Positions 7,259 through 18,303 are shown, numbered from the stretch's first letter. The stretch is DNA of 33,771 nucleotides from Fibrobacterota bacterium (GCA_023249635.1 JAHFCH010000050.1:1-33771); one strand, 5' to 3'. Notes: a model not told the origin generated them from the letters alone. Numbers and translations are program-made.

Positions 7259-8220
7259 CAGGCGACCTGGCTCAGCTTGTCGGCGATCTTTTCGGCAACC
7301 TGGTTGTTGGCCAACCGGAAGGCGAGATCCACTGCGTTCTTGATCACCTTGGCGTTCGCGCGTCCATGGGTGATGAGGCCCGTTCCCTTGAGGCCCAGCA
7401 GCATGGCGCCGCCGCGATTGGAATAATCCCAATCCTCGTGGAATCGATCGCCGGCGGGGCCGGCGATTTTGCCGAAGGTCTTCACGTGGTATTCGTAGAA
7501 GCCTTCCATCAGCTTCAGCACCACGTTGCCGGTATAGCCGCCGGTTACGATCACGTCGGTCTCGCCGAGCATGATGTCGCGGCCTTCCACGTTGCCGATG
7601 AAGTTGATGGGAGCCTGCTTGAGCAGTTGATGGGCTTCTTGCAGGACCTCGGTGCCCTTCTTTTCCTCTTCGCCCATGTTCAGCAAGCCGACCTTGGGGT
7701 TCTTGATGCCGAGCATGGTCTCGGCGTAGATGCTGCCGCAAATGCCGAAGTGGACCAGGGCGGTCGCCTTCTCGTCCACGTTCGCGCCGCAATCGAGCAA
7801 GGTGATGTTACGGCCGAAGGAGGGGACATCGCAGGCGATGGCGGGCCGGGGCATGCTGCCCACGCGGCCGAGCACCATGAGGCAAGCGGCCATCATGCCG
7901 CCGGAATTGCCGGCGCTGATGGAGGCTTGGACCTTGCCGGCCTTCTGCAAGGCTACGCAGGCGAAGAGGCCGGAATTCTGTTTCTGCTTGAGTACGACGG
8001 TGGGCGAATCTTCCATCGTGACCACGTCCGGGGCATGGTGGATTTCCATGCCGGTGCCGTCGTAGCCGAAGGAGGCGAGTTCCGCTTTGATCACGTCTTC
8101 GGGACCGGTGAGGACGATCCCGTATTTTCCCTGGGCTTCCTTGGCGGCCAGGATAGCGCCTTCCACTATCGCCTTGGGGGCGTGATCGCCACCCATGGCG
8201 TCTAGGGCCACCTTAATCAT
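7258..8220 (-). CDS. plsX: Phosphate acyltransferase PlsX
   Basis: A 320-residue peripheral membrane enzyme that makes acyl-phosphate from acyl-ACP for PlsY, linking fatty-acid to phospholipid synthesis. The start VALDAMGGDHAPKAIVEGA is the family hallmark, followed by VVLKQKQNSGLFACVALQKAG, ASISAGNSGGMMAACLMVLG and DCGANVDEKA. The glycine-rich segment FIGNVEGRDIMLGETDVIVT and TGNVVLKLMEG are also conserved. It lies ten bases after rpmF and is coupled to fabH downstream, the widespread rpmF-plsX-fabH order. Confidence 0.98.
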   Translation of the reverse strand: MIKVALDAMGGDHAPKAIVEGAILAAKEAQGKYGIVLTGPEDVIKAELASFGYDGTGMEIHHAPDVVTMEDSPTVVLKQKQNSGLFACVALQKAGKVQASISAGNSGGMMAACLMVLGRVGSMPRPAIACDVPSFGRNITLLDCGANVDEKATALVHFGICGSIYAETMLGIKNPKVGLLNMGEEEKKGTEVLQEAHQLLKQAPINFIGNVEGRDIMLGETDVIVTGGYTGNVVLKLMEGFYEYHVKTFGKIAGPAGDRFHEDWDYSNRGGAMLLGLKGTGLITHGRANAKVIKNAVDLAFRLANNQVAEKIADKLSQVA

Positions 8221-8229
8221 GAACCGAAC

Positions 8230-8409
8230 TTACTCGGCCGGCTGGCGGACTTCCGCCCCGGCGTAGTAACCGCAGTTGCTGCATACCCGGTGGGAGATCT
8301 TCGTCTGCCCGCAATGCGAGCACTTCGTGATGGACGGGGCCTTCAGCTTGTAATGCGTCTTCCGCTTATCGCGGCGGGCCGTTGAGGTTTTTCGTTTGGG
8401 AACTGCCAT
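8230..8409 (-). CDS. rpmF: 50S ribosomal protein L32, zinc-binding form
   Basis: A 59-residue basic protein starting [20 protein letters not shown], the canonical L32 start. It carries the zinc-ribbon pairs CSHC and CSNC, so it is the zinc-dependent form, and ends [10 protein letters not shown]. It sits between the YceD-like gene and plsX, the usual arrangement, which couples ribosome and lipid synthesis. Confidence 0.97.
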   Translation of the reverse strand: MAVPKRKTSTARRDKRKTHYKLKAPSITKCSHCGQTKISHRVCSNCGYYAGAEVRQPAE

Positions 8410-8460
8410 GATCGACTCCAGTCAAGATTTCGTACGAACTTCAACGGTCTCCCGTATCCG

Positions 8461-9030
8461 TCATTGGCCCTTTGGGGGTTCCTGCTCAGGCTTCTTAAGG
8501 GCCTGGAGCTTTTCCCACCGCGGGTCCACTCTGTCCTTGCGAACCGCTTCCGCCTGGAAAGCCTGGCGTCCACATTGGTTGCAGCGGTCCTTCTCATCGA
8601 GGGAAGGCAGGGGATTGAGATTATAGTTGAGGATGATTTGCTCGGCGATGAGGTGCTCCAGGGGAATTTCCTGGATATCCGGCCCGATTTTGACCAGATA
8701 CTCCTCGATGCCTAACCCATCACTCTCATCCCACTCCAGTCCCTGCTTATCCTTTTTCTCCACCAGCAAGCGAAGCTTCACCATGAATGCACCCGTGAGC
8801 TTATCCAAGCAACGGCCGCAATCCAAGGTGATGGAACCCTTAACCAACAACTCCATCAAAAGATGGGTCATGGTCGGAACGCACTTGACCTTGGCGGATA
8901 TGTCTCCGCCGCACCCAAGTTCTACTAATTCCGGGTGATCCTCGCTTAAGCCCTGGAGCGTAAACTCCTTGGACTCGCTATCTGATGTCAAACTGAGCAA
9001 AAGTACCAAAACGGGGTTTAAAGTAGTCAA
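8461..9030 (-). CDS. yceD: YceD/DUF177 family protein
   Basis: Up to 189 residues. The family is recognised by the CGRCL motif in the middle (SITLDCGRCLDKL), the LIAEQIILNYNLNPL segment, a second Cys pair (CNQCG) and the closing DPRWEKLQALKK. Bacterial members lie next to rpmF, and in plants and E. coli the family has been linked to 23S rRNA accumulation. The four cysteines suggest a metal site. The start is uncertain: no ATG precedes the conserved region. The frame opens at TTG 9030, but promoter-like sequence overlaps there, so an inner TTG such as 8991 (before TSDSESKEFTLQGL) is at least as likely. Confidence 0.88.
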   Translation of the reverse strand: MTTLNPVLVLLLSLTSDSESKEFTLQGLSEDHPELVELGCGGDISAKVKCVPTMTHLLMELLVKGSITLDCGRCLDKLTGAFMVKLRLLVEKKDKQGLEWDESDGLGIEEYLVKIGPDIQEIPLEHLIAEQIILNYNLNPLPSLDEKDRCNQCGRQAFQAEAVRKDRVDPRWEKLQALKKPEQEPPKGQ

Positions 9031-9049
9031 AATGGCCCATTTCCGTCAA
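9020..9049 (-). promoter_or_regulatory. Possible promoter of the yceD-rpmF-fab operon
   Basis: On the minus strand TTGACG (9049-9044) is followed after 18 bases by TACTTT (9025-9020). It is the only reasonable -35-like hexamer in the divergent gap. If used, transcription would begin inside the longest yceD frame and force a downstream start codon. The -10 match is weak. Confidence 0.3.
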
Positions 9050-9096
9050 ATGGTACGGGGGTTTTCCGTGTATATTTTAGGGCACAGATGGGGTGA

Positions 9097-9120
9097 AAAG
9101 GGGGCAAATTCGCCCCCTTT
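9097..9120 (+). promoter_or_regulatory. Hairpin just before the GT2 start codon
   Basis: Perfect 9-bp stem AAAGGGGGC / GCCCCCTTT around the six-base loop AAATTC, ending eight bases before ATG 9129. It would lie in the leader of the glycosyltransferase mRNA, where it could control translation or act as an attenuator. Upstream, TATATT at 9071-9076 is a possible -10 with no good -35. Alternatively, if GTG 9093 is the start, the hairpin is coding. Confidence 0.5.
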
Positions 9121-9128
9121 CGCCTCAT

Positions 9129-10349
9129 ATGGCGGACCCCATGGTTTTTCCTCCTGTTCTGATCGGTCTGGGCGCCGCCAATGCCATCTATTCCCTCCTT
9201 AATTTCCAATTGATACGGGGCCTGGGCCGTCTGGGCAAAACGAACGGGAAGCCGCTGGCGGAGAAACCCACGGTTTCAGTCCTGATTGCCGCCCGCAACG
9301 AGGAACAACGCATCCGAAAATGCCTGGAGTGCCTGGAGGCCCAGGATTATCCGGCCGCCAAGCTCCAGATTGTGGTCGTGGACGATCGTTCCGAGGACGG
9401 AACCGCCTCCATCCTGGCCGAGTATGCCGCGCGTATGCCCGGGCGCTTCCGATACTTATCCCTGAGCGAGACAGCGCCGGGGTTCAGCCCGAAGAAATAT
9501 GCCTTGAGCCAAGGCCTGCTGATCGCGAGCGGTGAAATCATCGTAACCACCGATGCCGATTGCATCATGTCCCCCGCCTGGGTCTCAGCCCTGGTGGAAG
9601 AGTTCTCCTCCGACACCGGGCTGGTATCCGGACTGACGACGTACTACGCCGCGGGGACCGGAACCTGGGAAGGCGTGCAAAGCCTGGAATTCTTCTCCTA
9701 TGCCGTGGTCGCCGCAGCCCTCATCGGCCTGCGTTTTCCCGTAAACGGGAACGCCAACAACCTCGCCTACCGCCGGGAGGTCTACGATGAGGTGGCCGGT
9801 TTCGCCAGCCATGGCGGGATCGTCAGCGGCGACGACGATTTCCTGATCCAATCCATCCACCGGAACGGCCGCTGGGGCATCCGCTACGCCATCCGGCCGG
9901 AGAGCCAGGTACAAACCGAACCGCCCCTGAGCGTCGGGCAATTCTGGGAGCAGCGGAAACGCTGGGCCAGCAAGTGCAGCCTCTACCAGTTCAAACAAAC
10001 GCTTTTCCTCTCCGTCATCTTCAGCTATTACGCGGTCATCCCCATCTGCATCGTGGCGGGACTGTTCCAGCATCGCTGGTTGGTGCCCGGCATCGCGAGT
10101 TGGTGCGTCAAGACGGGAACCGACTGGCTGGTGATGCGCCGGGCCTCGGGAATTTTCGATAAGCGGGAGCTGATGCGTTGGTTCCTGCCGACCAGCTTGT
10201 TGCACATACCGCTCATCATCGCGGCGGTGCTGGCGGGGAGTTTCGGGGAGTTCACCTGGAAGGGACAGAAGCATCGCAGGAAGGTCAAGGCCGCTCCGGT
10301 CGTCGATGCGAAGATCGCCGGGCGTCAGGCTTCGGGCGTGGGGCGATAA
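9129..10349 (+). CDS. Membrane GT2-family glycosyltransferase
   Basis: A 406-residue processive-type transferase. An N-terminal membrane segment (about 6-30) leads to a GT-A domain with TVSVLIAARNEEQR, DDRSEDGT (85-92), the metal-binding TDAD (141-144), the acceptor-site GDDD (234-237) and QRKRW (275-279), the QxxRW motif of inverting synthases such as cellulose or hyaluronan synthase. Two or three further membrane segments follow (about 291-325 and 355-372). It probably builds a cell-surface glycan or glycolipid at the inner membrane; the substrate is unknown. GTG 9093 is an alternative start with a better ribosome site. The last residues (GRQASGVGR) are encoded by a degenerate heptamer repeat. 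It converges on rlpA with a ten-base gap. Confidence 0.9.
   Translation: MADPMVFPPVLIGLGAANAIYSLLNFQLIRGLGRLGKTNGKPLAEKPTVSVLIAARNEEQRIRKCLECLEAQDYPAAKLQIVVVDDRSEDGTASILAEYAARMPGRFRYLSLSETAPGFSPKKYALSQGLLIASGEIIVTTDADCIMSPAWVSALVEEFSSDTGLVSGLTTYYAAGTGTWEGVQSLEFFSYAVVAAALIGLRFPVNGNANNLAYRREVYDEVAGFASHGGIVSGDDDFLIQSIHRNGRWGIRYAIRPESQVQTEPPLSVGQFWEQRKRWASKCSLYQFKQTLFLSVIFSYYAVIPICIVAGLFQHRWLVPGIASWCVKTGTDWLVMRRASGIFDKRELMRWFLPTSLLHIPLIIAAVLAGSFGEFTWKGQKHRRKVKAAPVVDAKIAGRQASGVGR
10321..10345. repeat. Degenerate heptamer repeat, single arm
   Basis: Units GGCGTCA, GGCTTCG, GGCGTGG and GGCG match the left-arm core at 1947-1971 (three GGCGTCG and GGCG) at 22 of 25 positions. It ends the GT2 reading frame. 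No opposing arm is visible nearby, so it could be a solo relic or chance in GC-rich DNA. Confidence 0.5.
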
Positions 10350-10359
10350 CCCCACCCGA

Positions 10360-10794
10360 TCATTGCACCACTACTTTTGCTTTGACTGTGCCCCGCCCAA
10401 TCAGACCGATCTTGCGCGCGGCGGCGGGCGACAAATCCAAAATGCGAGCTTCCGAATAGGGCCCGCGATCGTTGATCTGCACCAATACGCTTTTGCCGTT
10501 GTCCAGATTGGTCACTTCGACCTTGGTGCCGAAAGGCAGGGAGCGATGGGCCGCTGTGAAGGCATTCTTGTCGAAGCGCGCGCCGCTGGCGGTGCGCCGC
10601 CCGTCGAACTTATCCGCATAATACGAGATGATGCCTTCTTCCGCGTACCCGGAGGCACGGCCGCGCGTCTTCTCCGGGTATTGGCCCATGTCCCTATCGT
10701 ATCCCGCCCGACCGGGACCGGGATGGATGGCGCAAGCGCCCAAAGACAAAGAGGCGATTAGCGCGAGGGCAAGGCGGGGATCAGTACTGGTCAA
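10360..10794 (-). CDS. rlpA: RlpA-like lipoprotein (double-psi beta-barrel)
   Basis: A 144-residue outer-membrane lipoprotein. A hydrophobic stretch ends in lipobox LGAC with Cys21. The domain then reads ISYYADKFDGRRTASGARFD, TAAHRSLPFGTKVEVTNL and INDRGPYSEARILDLS. His83 and Asp109 align with the catalytic His and Asp of RlpA lytic transglycosylases that cut denuded peptidoglycan. There is no SPOR domain, so septal targeting as in Pseudomonas is not expected. The best start is TTG 10794, giving a normal signal peptide and a 14-base overlap with the upstream TPR gene. A longer frame beginning at 10908 runs through that gene and gives no signal peptide at its start. Confidence 0.88.
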   Translation of the reverse strand: MTSTDPRLALALIASLSLGACAIHPGPGRAGYDRDMGQYPEKTRGRASGYAEEGIISYYADKFDGRRTASGARFDKNAFTAAHRSLPFGTKVEVTNLDNGKSVLVQINDRGPYSEARILDLSPAAARKIGLIGRGTVKAKVVVQ

Positions 10795-12856
10795 CGTTCT
10801 CGTACCCGTTATCGATTTCTTCCTTCGGCTTCTCATCGGGAGGCGCCGCGGCGGTATCGGTAGTGGCGGGGATGGGCGTGGCTTCGGGAACCGGCGGCTG
10901 GCCTTCATGGGTGTGCCGGCCCATGCCGGGGTAACGCTGTTCGGTATTGGGGCGTGTCGAGGTGGCCGGCGCCGGAGCCGGCTCGGTGGTCGTGGGCGCG
11001 GCCGCGGCCGCGGCCGGAGTGCCGGTGGCAGCCGGCGTGACGGCGCCTGGGGTTCCGGTAGTAGGCGTTGCCGTTCCCGGAACGGCGGCGCCCGTAGGTA
11101 CCGCGGAGGTTACGGGGGTCGGCGTGGCGGACTTGGCGGGCGCGGCGGACCCGCCCTTGGGCCGAGGCCCGATGCCGGCGGCCGCCAGCTTGGCTTCGGC
11201 GACGCCGCCTTGCGGCGTATTGGAATAGCGTTCCCGGACGACCTGGTAGGCGTCGACGGCGGAATCGCGGCTGCCGGGGACCTTCTCTTCCCCATTGGCG
11301 ATCTGTTCGTAAAGCATGGCGATGGCGAATTGGGCCTTGGCGGCTTCGTGGGTATCCGGGAAATCCTTGACCACCTTGGCGTAAGCGGGTATGACCGCGC
11401 CGCGCACATCCCCGCCGCTGAAACGCGTTTCCTCCGCGGCCAGAAAGGCCTTATGGCCCTCGTCCTCGCGGGTCTGCACCGAAGGCTTGAGGCCCAGGTT
11501 CCGCTCCGCCTGCTTGGCGAATTCGGTGCGGGGGTATTTCTCGAGGACATAGCGGTATAGGCTGTCGCTCATAGGCTTGGCGCCTTTGAATTCGTCCTGG
11601 ATGAAAGCGCGGGCATAGGCCGCCCGCATGCTCAGACCGGAGTCCTGGCGGGGATCGGCGACGATGCGATCCAGGTGATTCAAGGCGCTGTCCACCGTCT
11701 CGAGCTTGAACAGGAACAGCTCGGCTATCATGAAGTCGCGGTAATGGGCGTCCCGGGCGGTGGTATCGGCGGGATGGCGCAATTCGGCCAACCGCGCCAG
11801 GGCCGATGACCGCTCCGCGGCTTTGATGGCGTACTCGTAAGTCGATCCGGCGGCCGCGGCGGAATCGAAAAAGACCTTGGCCTGCTTCTCGTCTTTTACG
11901 TCGCGCAGCTGGTGTTCGGCCAGCCGGTAGAAGGCCTCGGCGGACCAGGCGGTCTTGGGGGCCCGCTTGGGTATGCCCGCGAGCAGTTCCACCGCCTTGG
12001 CGGTCTGCCCCAGTTGGAAGTAGCCCTGGGCCAATTGCAGATCGATCTCGGACACCGAAGGGTAGTAGAGGCGGTTCTTCTTCATCGCCAGGAATTCGTC
12101 GATGCCCTCCTGAGGCTTACCCAACTTGAAAAGGCAGATGGCCGCAAGCGTCTCGCAGCGGTAACGCAGCTTGGTGGGCAACTGCTTCACATCCTTGTCC
12201 ACGGCATGCCCGCGCGCGCGCTCCCATAGCTTGAGATCGAAAGCCAGCTTGGCCGCCTCGAAATGGGCCGTCGCCCGCGCTTCCGGCGTATGCGCCTGTT
12301 CCTTGAGAAGTTTCTCGTAGAGCTCGAGGGCCGCGGCCGGGGAGTTGCTTTGCAGTTCCAGCTTGGCCAGTATGGCCATGGCGTCGCGGCGGTAATCGGG
12401 GCGCGGCGATCCGTTCATGACCTTTTCCAGGGCGGGCCGGGCGGCCAGGTATTGCCCCCCGAGGAAGAGGCATTCCGCCCGATGGAAATCGGCGGTGGGC
12501 ATTTCCCGCGCGTCCGGATAGAAGCGCGCCAATTCTTCGTACTTGAGGATGGCCTTGGAATATTCCCCCATCACCAGGTAACTCTCGCCGATGAGGAACA
12601 GCGCCTTGGGCTGGTACTTTTTCTTATCCGGGTACAGTTCCAGGACCTTGGAAGACTTCGCGATGCTGCGCTCGAGCTTGGTCTTCTCTTCCGGTGTAAC
12701 CAGGATGGTATCTTCGGGATTCTTGTCGATGCGCTTCTCGCGCATGCGCATGGCCTGATCGTAGGCCTTCTGGGCGTTGTAGTAGGTGTTGAAATACACG
12801 CAGCCGGACATCGCGAAAGCGACGCCCAAAAGCCCGATACCGCGGCGGAAATCCAT
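10781..12856 (-). CDS. Large TPR-repeat outer-membrane lipoprotein
   Basis: About 691 residues. A signal peptide with lipobox MSGC is followed by VYFNTYYNAQKAYDQA, a lipoprotein start that I associate with FCB-group TPR proteins. From about 45 to 550 there are repeated helical pairs of TPR type (for example ALFLIGESYLVMGEYSKAI and IDLQLAQGYFQLGQTAKAV). After that comes a low-complexity Pro/Thr/Ala-rich linker (about 560-670) that could span periplasm or cell wall, then an acidic tail. TPR lipoproteins of this kind serve as scaffolds for envelope assembly or gliding/secretion machines; no specific partner is visible. Overlap with rlpA suggests a joint envelope role. ATG 12856 is chosen over TTG 12874 because it places the signal peptide correctly. 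Confidence 0.85.
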   Translation of the reverse strand: MDFRRGIGLLGVAFAMSGCVYFNTYYNAQKAYDQAMRMREKRIDKNPEDTILVTPEEKTKLERSIAKSSKVLELYPDKKKYQPKALFLIGESYLVMGEYSKAILKYEELARFYPDAREMPTADFHRAECLFLGGQYLAARPALEKVMNGSPRPDYRRDAMAILAKLELQSNSPAAALELYEKLLKEQAHTPEARATAHFEAAKLAFDLKLWERARGHAVDKDVKQLPTKLRYRCETLAAICLFKLGKPQEGIDEFLAMKKNRLYYPSVSEIDLQLAQGYFQLGQTAKAVELLAGIPKRAPKTAWSAEAFYRLAEHQLRDVKDEKQAKVFFDSAAAAGSTYEYAIKAAERSSALARLAELRHPADTTARDAHYRDFMIAELFLFKLETVDSALNHLDRIVADPRQDSGLSMRAAYARAFIQDEFKGAKPMSDSLYRYVLEKYPRTEFAKQAERNLGLKPSVQTREDEGHKAFLAAEETRFSGGDVRGAVIPAYAKVVKDFPDTHEAAKAQFAIAMLYEQIANGEEKVPGSRDSAVDAYQVVRERYSNTPQGGVAEAKLAAAGIGPRPKGGSAAPAKSATPTPVTSAVPTGAAVPGTATPTTGTPGAVTPAATGTPAAAAAAPTTTEPAPAPATSTRPNTEQRYPGMGRHTHEGQPPVPEATPIPATTDTAAAPPDEKPKEEIDNGYENVDQY

Positions 12857-13029
12857 GCGCGTATAGTGTACCAATTTGCGTCCTTCCCCACCCCATTCCC
12901 CGCGCTTTTCCAGGGGCCGATAGCCTGATTTCGCGCGGAAAGCGCGTAACCTGGAAGTACGAAGGGGTGGATAGACCGAGGGAAAAGCGCTGCCACAGCC
13001 TTACTTTACACCTGGGGGCGGGAGGTTGC

Positions 13030-13881
13030 ATGAGAATAGGTGACGTCGGCGCGCAGGCGCGGAAGTGGCTGGACAAGGCCGGTGACGGTTCACGCAGGGC
13101 CATTGAGGCCACCGACGCGGGCCTGTATAAGACCGGAAAGTCCCTGAAAAAAGCCGGTCAGGCAACCGCCCATGCGGCCATCCACCCGAAGGAGACCGCA
13201 AAGGATGCCGGCAAGGCCATCGCCAACAAGGGCCGATCCATAGCCGATCAAACCAAAGCCTTAGGGCGCGAACTCGATGCCCGAAAGCAGATTCCCGAAG
13301 GGTTCTCCAAACCTCCGATCGGGGGGAAGCTGGGGCGCCTATTCGACAAGGAACCCGTAGGTCCCAATGCCTTCGAGGCTATGTCGAAGGCGGAACGAAA
13401 AGGAAAATCCCCCAATTATCCGGTACAATATTCCATCCCCGCCTCCATGCAAGAGGGAGGCATCGAAGCTACCGGCCGTATGGCCGGATTCACCACCGGT
13501 CCGGGCCTGCTCCCCCAGGAGTACCGCGTTCCCGGGAAATTCAATTACGACGAGATCCCGAACTTCGTGGTGACGCCGCACGCGGAACGCGATATCCAAG
13601 CGCAGCAACATAGCCGCACCCAGTTAATGGAAGATGGGGCCACGACTTTGCAGCGGGTCGGGCGCGACGGGTTGCCGGCCCATCCCGATACCGGCATGCC
13701 GGTCATCCCCCGGATCCCGGACGGGAGCTTCACCCTGACGGCGCAAACACCCATGCCGCGCCGGCCTTCGGAGTACTCCTTGGATACCCCCACGCGCATC
13801 AAGCCCAAGGATCCCTACGCGCTCGAGGACATCGACTCCCGCCCGGGTACGTCGGAAGGGATCGGGGGATCGGCAGGGTAA
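13030..13881 (+). CDS. Uncharacterised protein, paralogue of the next gene
   Basis: 283 residues that I cannot assign to a family. Residues 1-90 are Ala/Lys-rich and probably amphipathic helices, without a signal peptide or membrane segment. The rest is Pro/Gly-rich with aromatic positions: GGKLGRLF, EPVGPNAFEAM, SPNYPVQYSIPASM, FTTGPGLLPQEYRVPGKF, then GLPAHPDTGMPVIPRIPDGS, ending KDPYALEDIDS. The whole length aligns with the protein at 14195. The start at 13030 is supported by GGAGG four bases upstream; the longer frame from 12967 lacks this. Absence of Cys and transmembrane helices fits a soluble protein, possibly one exported without a Sec signal or a structural/packing protein. No function is claimed. 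Confidence 0.8.
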   Translation: MRIGDVGAQARKWLDKAGDGSRRAIEATDAGLYKTGKSLKKAGQATAHAAIHPKETAKDAGKAIANKGRSIADQTKALGRELDARKQIPEGFSKPPIGGKLGRLFDKEPVGPNAFEAMSKAERKGKSPNYPVQYSIPASMQEGGIEATGRMAGFTTGPGLLPQEYRVPGKFNYDEIPNFVVTPHAERDIQAQQHSRTQLMEDGATTLQRVGRDGLPAHPDTGMPVIPRIPDGSFTLTAQTPMPRRPSEYSLDTPTRIKPKDPYALEDIDSRPGTSEGIGGSAG

Positions 13882-13899
13882 CACAAACGTTACCCTGCC
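13872..13899 (+). terminator. Perfect hairpin spanning the stop codon
   Basis: GGCAGGGTAAC / GTTACCCTGCC, an 11-bp perfect stem around ACAAAC; the TAA stop lies in the left arm. There is no U-run, so it may be an mRNA 3' stabiliser or a factor-dependent terminator rather than a classical one. Confidence 0.55.
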
Positions 13900-14194
13900 C
13901 GGAGGCACGACCGGAAATTCCACGCCTTACCGTCCCTTTACCGGTGCATCCCGTTGACGCCGCGGCCTCAACAGGACGGGCTTGGGCCGGTAGAGGCTGC
14001 CCCCGTAACCGCATCGTATTCCCTCCGCGGTTACCCTGTAATCGCGCTTCCCGGTAAAACCGCGTATCGCCCGCGTACGGGGAACTTGCGCTTTGGGTGT
14101 TTCAGATCGGCCCGTAACCTGGCCCTCGGCCGCGCCTCGATCGCCGGAACGCGGCCCGGGGCCGGAGATACCATGCAGTTACACAGGGGGTAAC
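13900..14194 (+). other. Intergenic stretch between the two paralogues
   Basis: About 300 bases without a convincing gene. It holds an 8-bp inverted repeat GTAACCGC / GCGGTTAC (14005-14012 and 14027-14034) and a second GTTACCCTG string echoing the preceding hairpin. It ends in AGGGGG, the ribosome site of the second paralogue. The short frames here have no family resemblance. No sigma70-like promoter is convincing. Confidence 0.5.
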
Positions 14195-15010
14195 ATGCAT
14201 GTAAATGGAATGGGCAAGGCGGGATTCAACCGGCAACTCGAAAAGGCGAAGGCGCAAGCGGAAAAGCTGGGGGAGAAATCGGCGGACCTGGGCACCAGGG
14301 CCCGGAAGGCGGCGGAACTCGCGGCCTGGAATGCCGGCGTAAAGGTTTCCGGTGTAGTTTCGGATTTCAAATTCGCGGCGTTGAACCCTGCCACGACGGC
14401 CAAGGATTTGAAGAACCGGGCCGTCCATAAGGCCAAAGGCGTGGCGGGCGCGGTGAAGGTCCTCAAACGGGAATACACCCTCGGCGGGCACATCCCCGAC
14501 GGGCTCCCGGGCACCAGGGGAAAGCTCGGGAAGACCCCGGTCGGGCCCAACTATTTCGAATCCCTGGAGCCGAAGCAGCGGAAAGGCCTAACGCCTAACT
14601 ACCCGGTGAATTATTTCATCCCGGCCCATATGCCGGGGCGCACTTTCGAGCCTACGGGGGAAAAGGCAAGCTTCACCACGGGCCCAAGCCTGCTCAAGGA
14701 AGAATACCGCGTACCCGGGCGCTTCGACTACGGCAGCATCCCCGACATCGCGATTTCCCCGCTCGCGGATCACCCCGTGACAGGGACAACGACATTGGAT
14801 CGCGCCGCGAAGAACGGCCTCCCGTTCAACCCGTTGACCGGGGCTCCCTTGATCCCGAAACTGCCTGACGGGAAATATTCGCTGAGGGCGGTCGATCCCG
14901 GCAATGCGACGCCGCGGAGCAACAAATCGGAGTTGAGCCTGACGAAATTGAGCCTGACAGAATCGGCGAAGCGCCCAGCGCCCGATCCCTACGATCTTTC
15001 CGACTTCTGA
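14195..15010 (+). CDS. Uncharacterised protein, paralogue of the preceding gene
   Basis: 271 residues with no family I recognise. The helical, Ala/Lys-rich N-terminus (1-105) is longer than in its neighbour. The core repeats the same signposts: RGKLGKTPVGPNYFESLE, TPNYPVNYFIPAHM, FTTGPSLLKEEYRVPGRFDY, NGLPFNPLTGAPLIPKLPDG and a final PDPYDLSDF. The order and spacing match the protein at 13030, so the pair arose by duplication. They have since diverged most in the helical part and before the C-terminus, where a TKLSLTES-type stretch is new. ATG 14195 has AGGGGG four bases upstream; the frame is open further back but lacks support. No signal peptide, membrane helix or cysteine is seen. It converges on carB. 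Confidence 0.8.
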   Translation: MHVNGMGKAGFNRQLEKAKAQAEKLGEKSADLGTRARKAAELAAWNAGVKVSGVVSDFKFAALNPATTAKDLKNRAVHKAKGVAGAVKVLKREYTLGGHIPDGLPGTRGKLGKTPVGPNYFESLEPKQRKGLTPNYPVNYFIPAHMPGRTFEPTGEKASFTTGPSLLKEEYRVPGRFDYGSIPDIAISPLADHPVTGTTTLDRAAKNGLPFNPLTGAPLIPKLPDGKYSLRAVDPGNATPRSNKSELSLTKLSLTESAKRPAPDPYDLSDF

Positions 15011-15016
15011 AGGAAA

Positions 15017-15035
15017 GGCCCGGTTTCCCCGGGCC
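15017..15035. terminator. GC hairpin between convergent genes
   Basis: GGCCCGG / CCGGGCC with loop TTTCC lies in the 29-base gap between the second paralogue (plus) and carB (minus). It could stop transcription from both sides, though neither strand shows a U-run. Confidence 0.5.
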
Positions 15036-15039
15036 CGCT

Positions 15040-18303
<3,264 letters not shown>

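Noticed and set aside
7259-7792. Longer fabH starting at 7792
   Set aside because: The extra part lies within plsX in another frame; the real start at 7258 overlaps the plsX stop.
12967-13029. Longer version of the first paralogue starting at 12967
   Set aside because: No ribosome site there, whereas GGAGG precedes ATG 13030 at ideal spacing, and the extra residues have no counterpart in the second paralogue.
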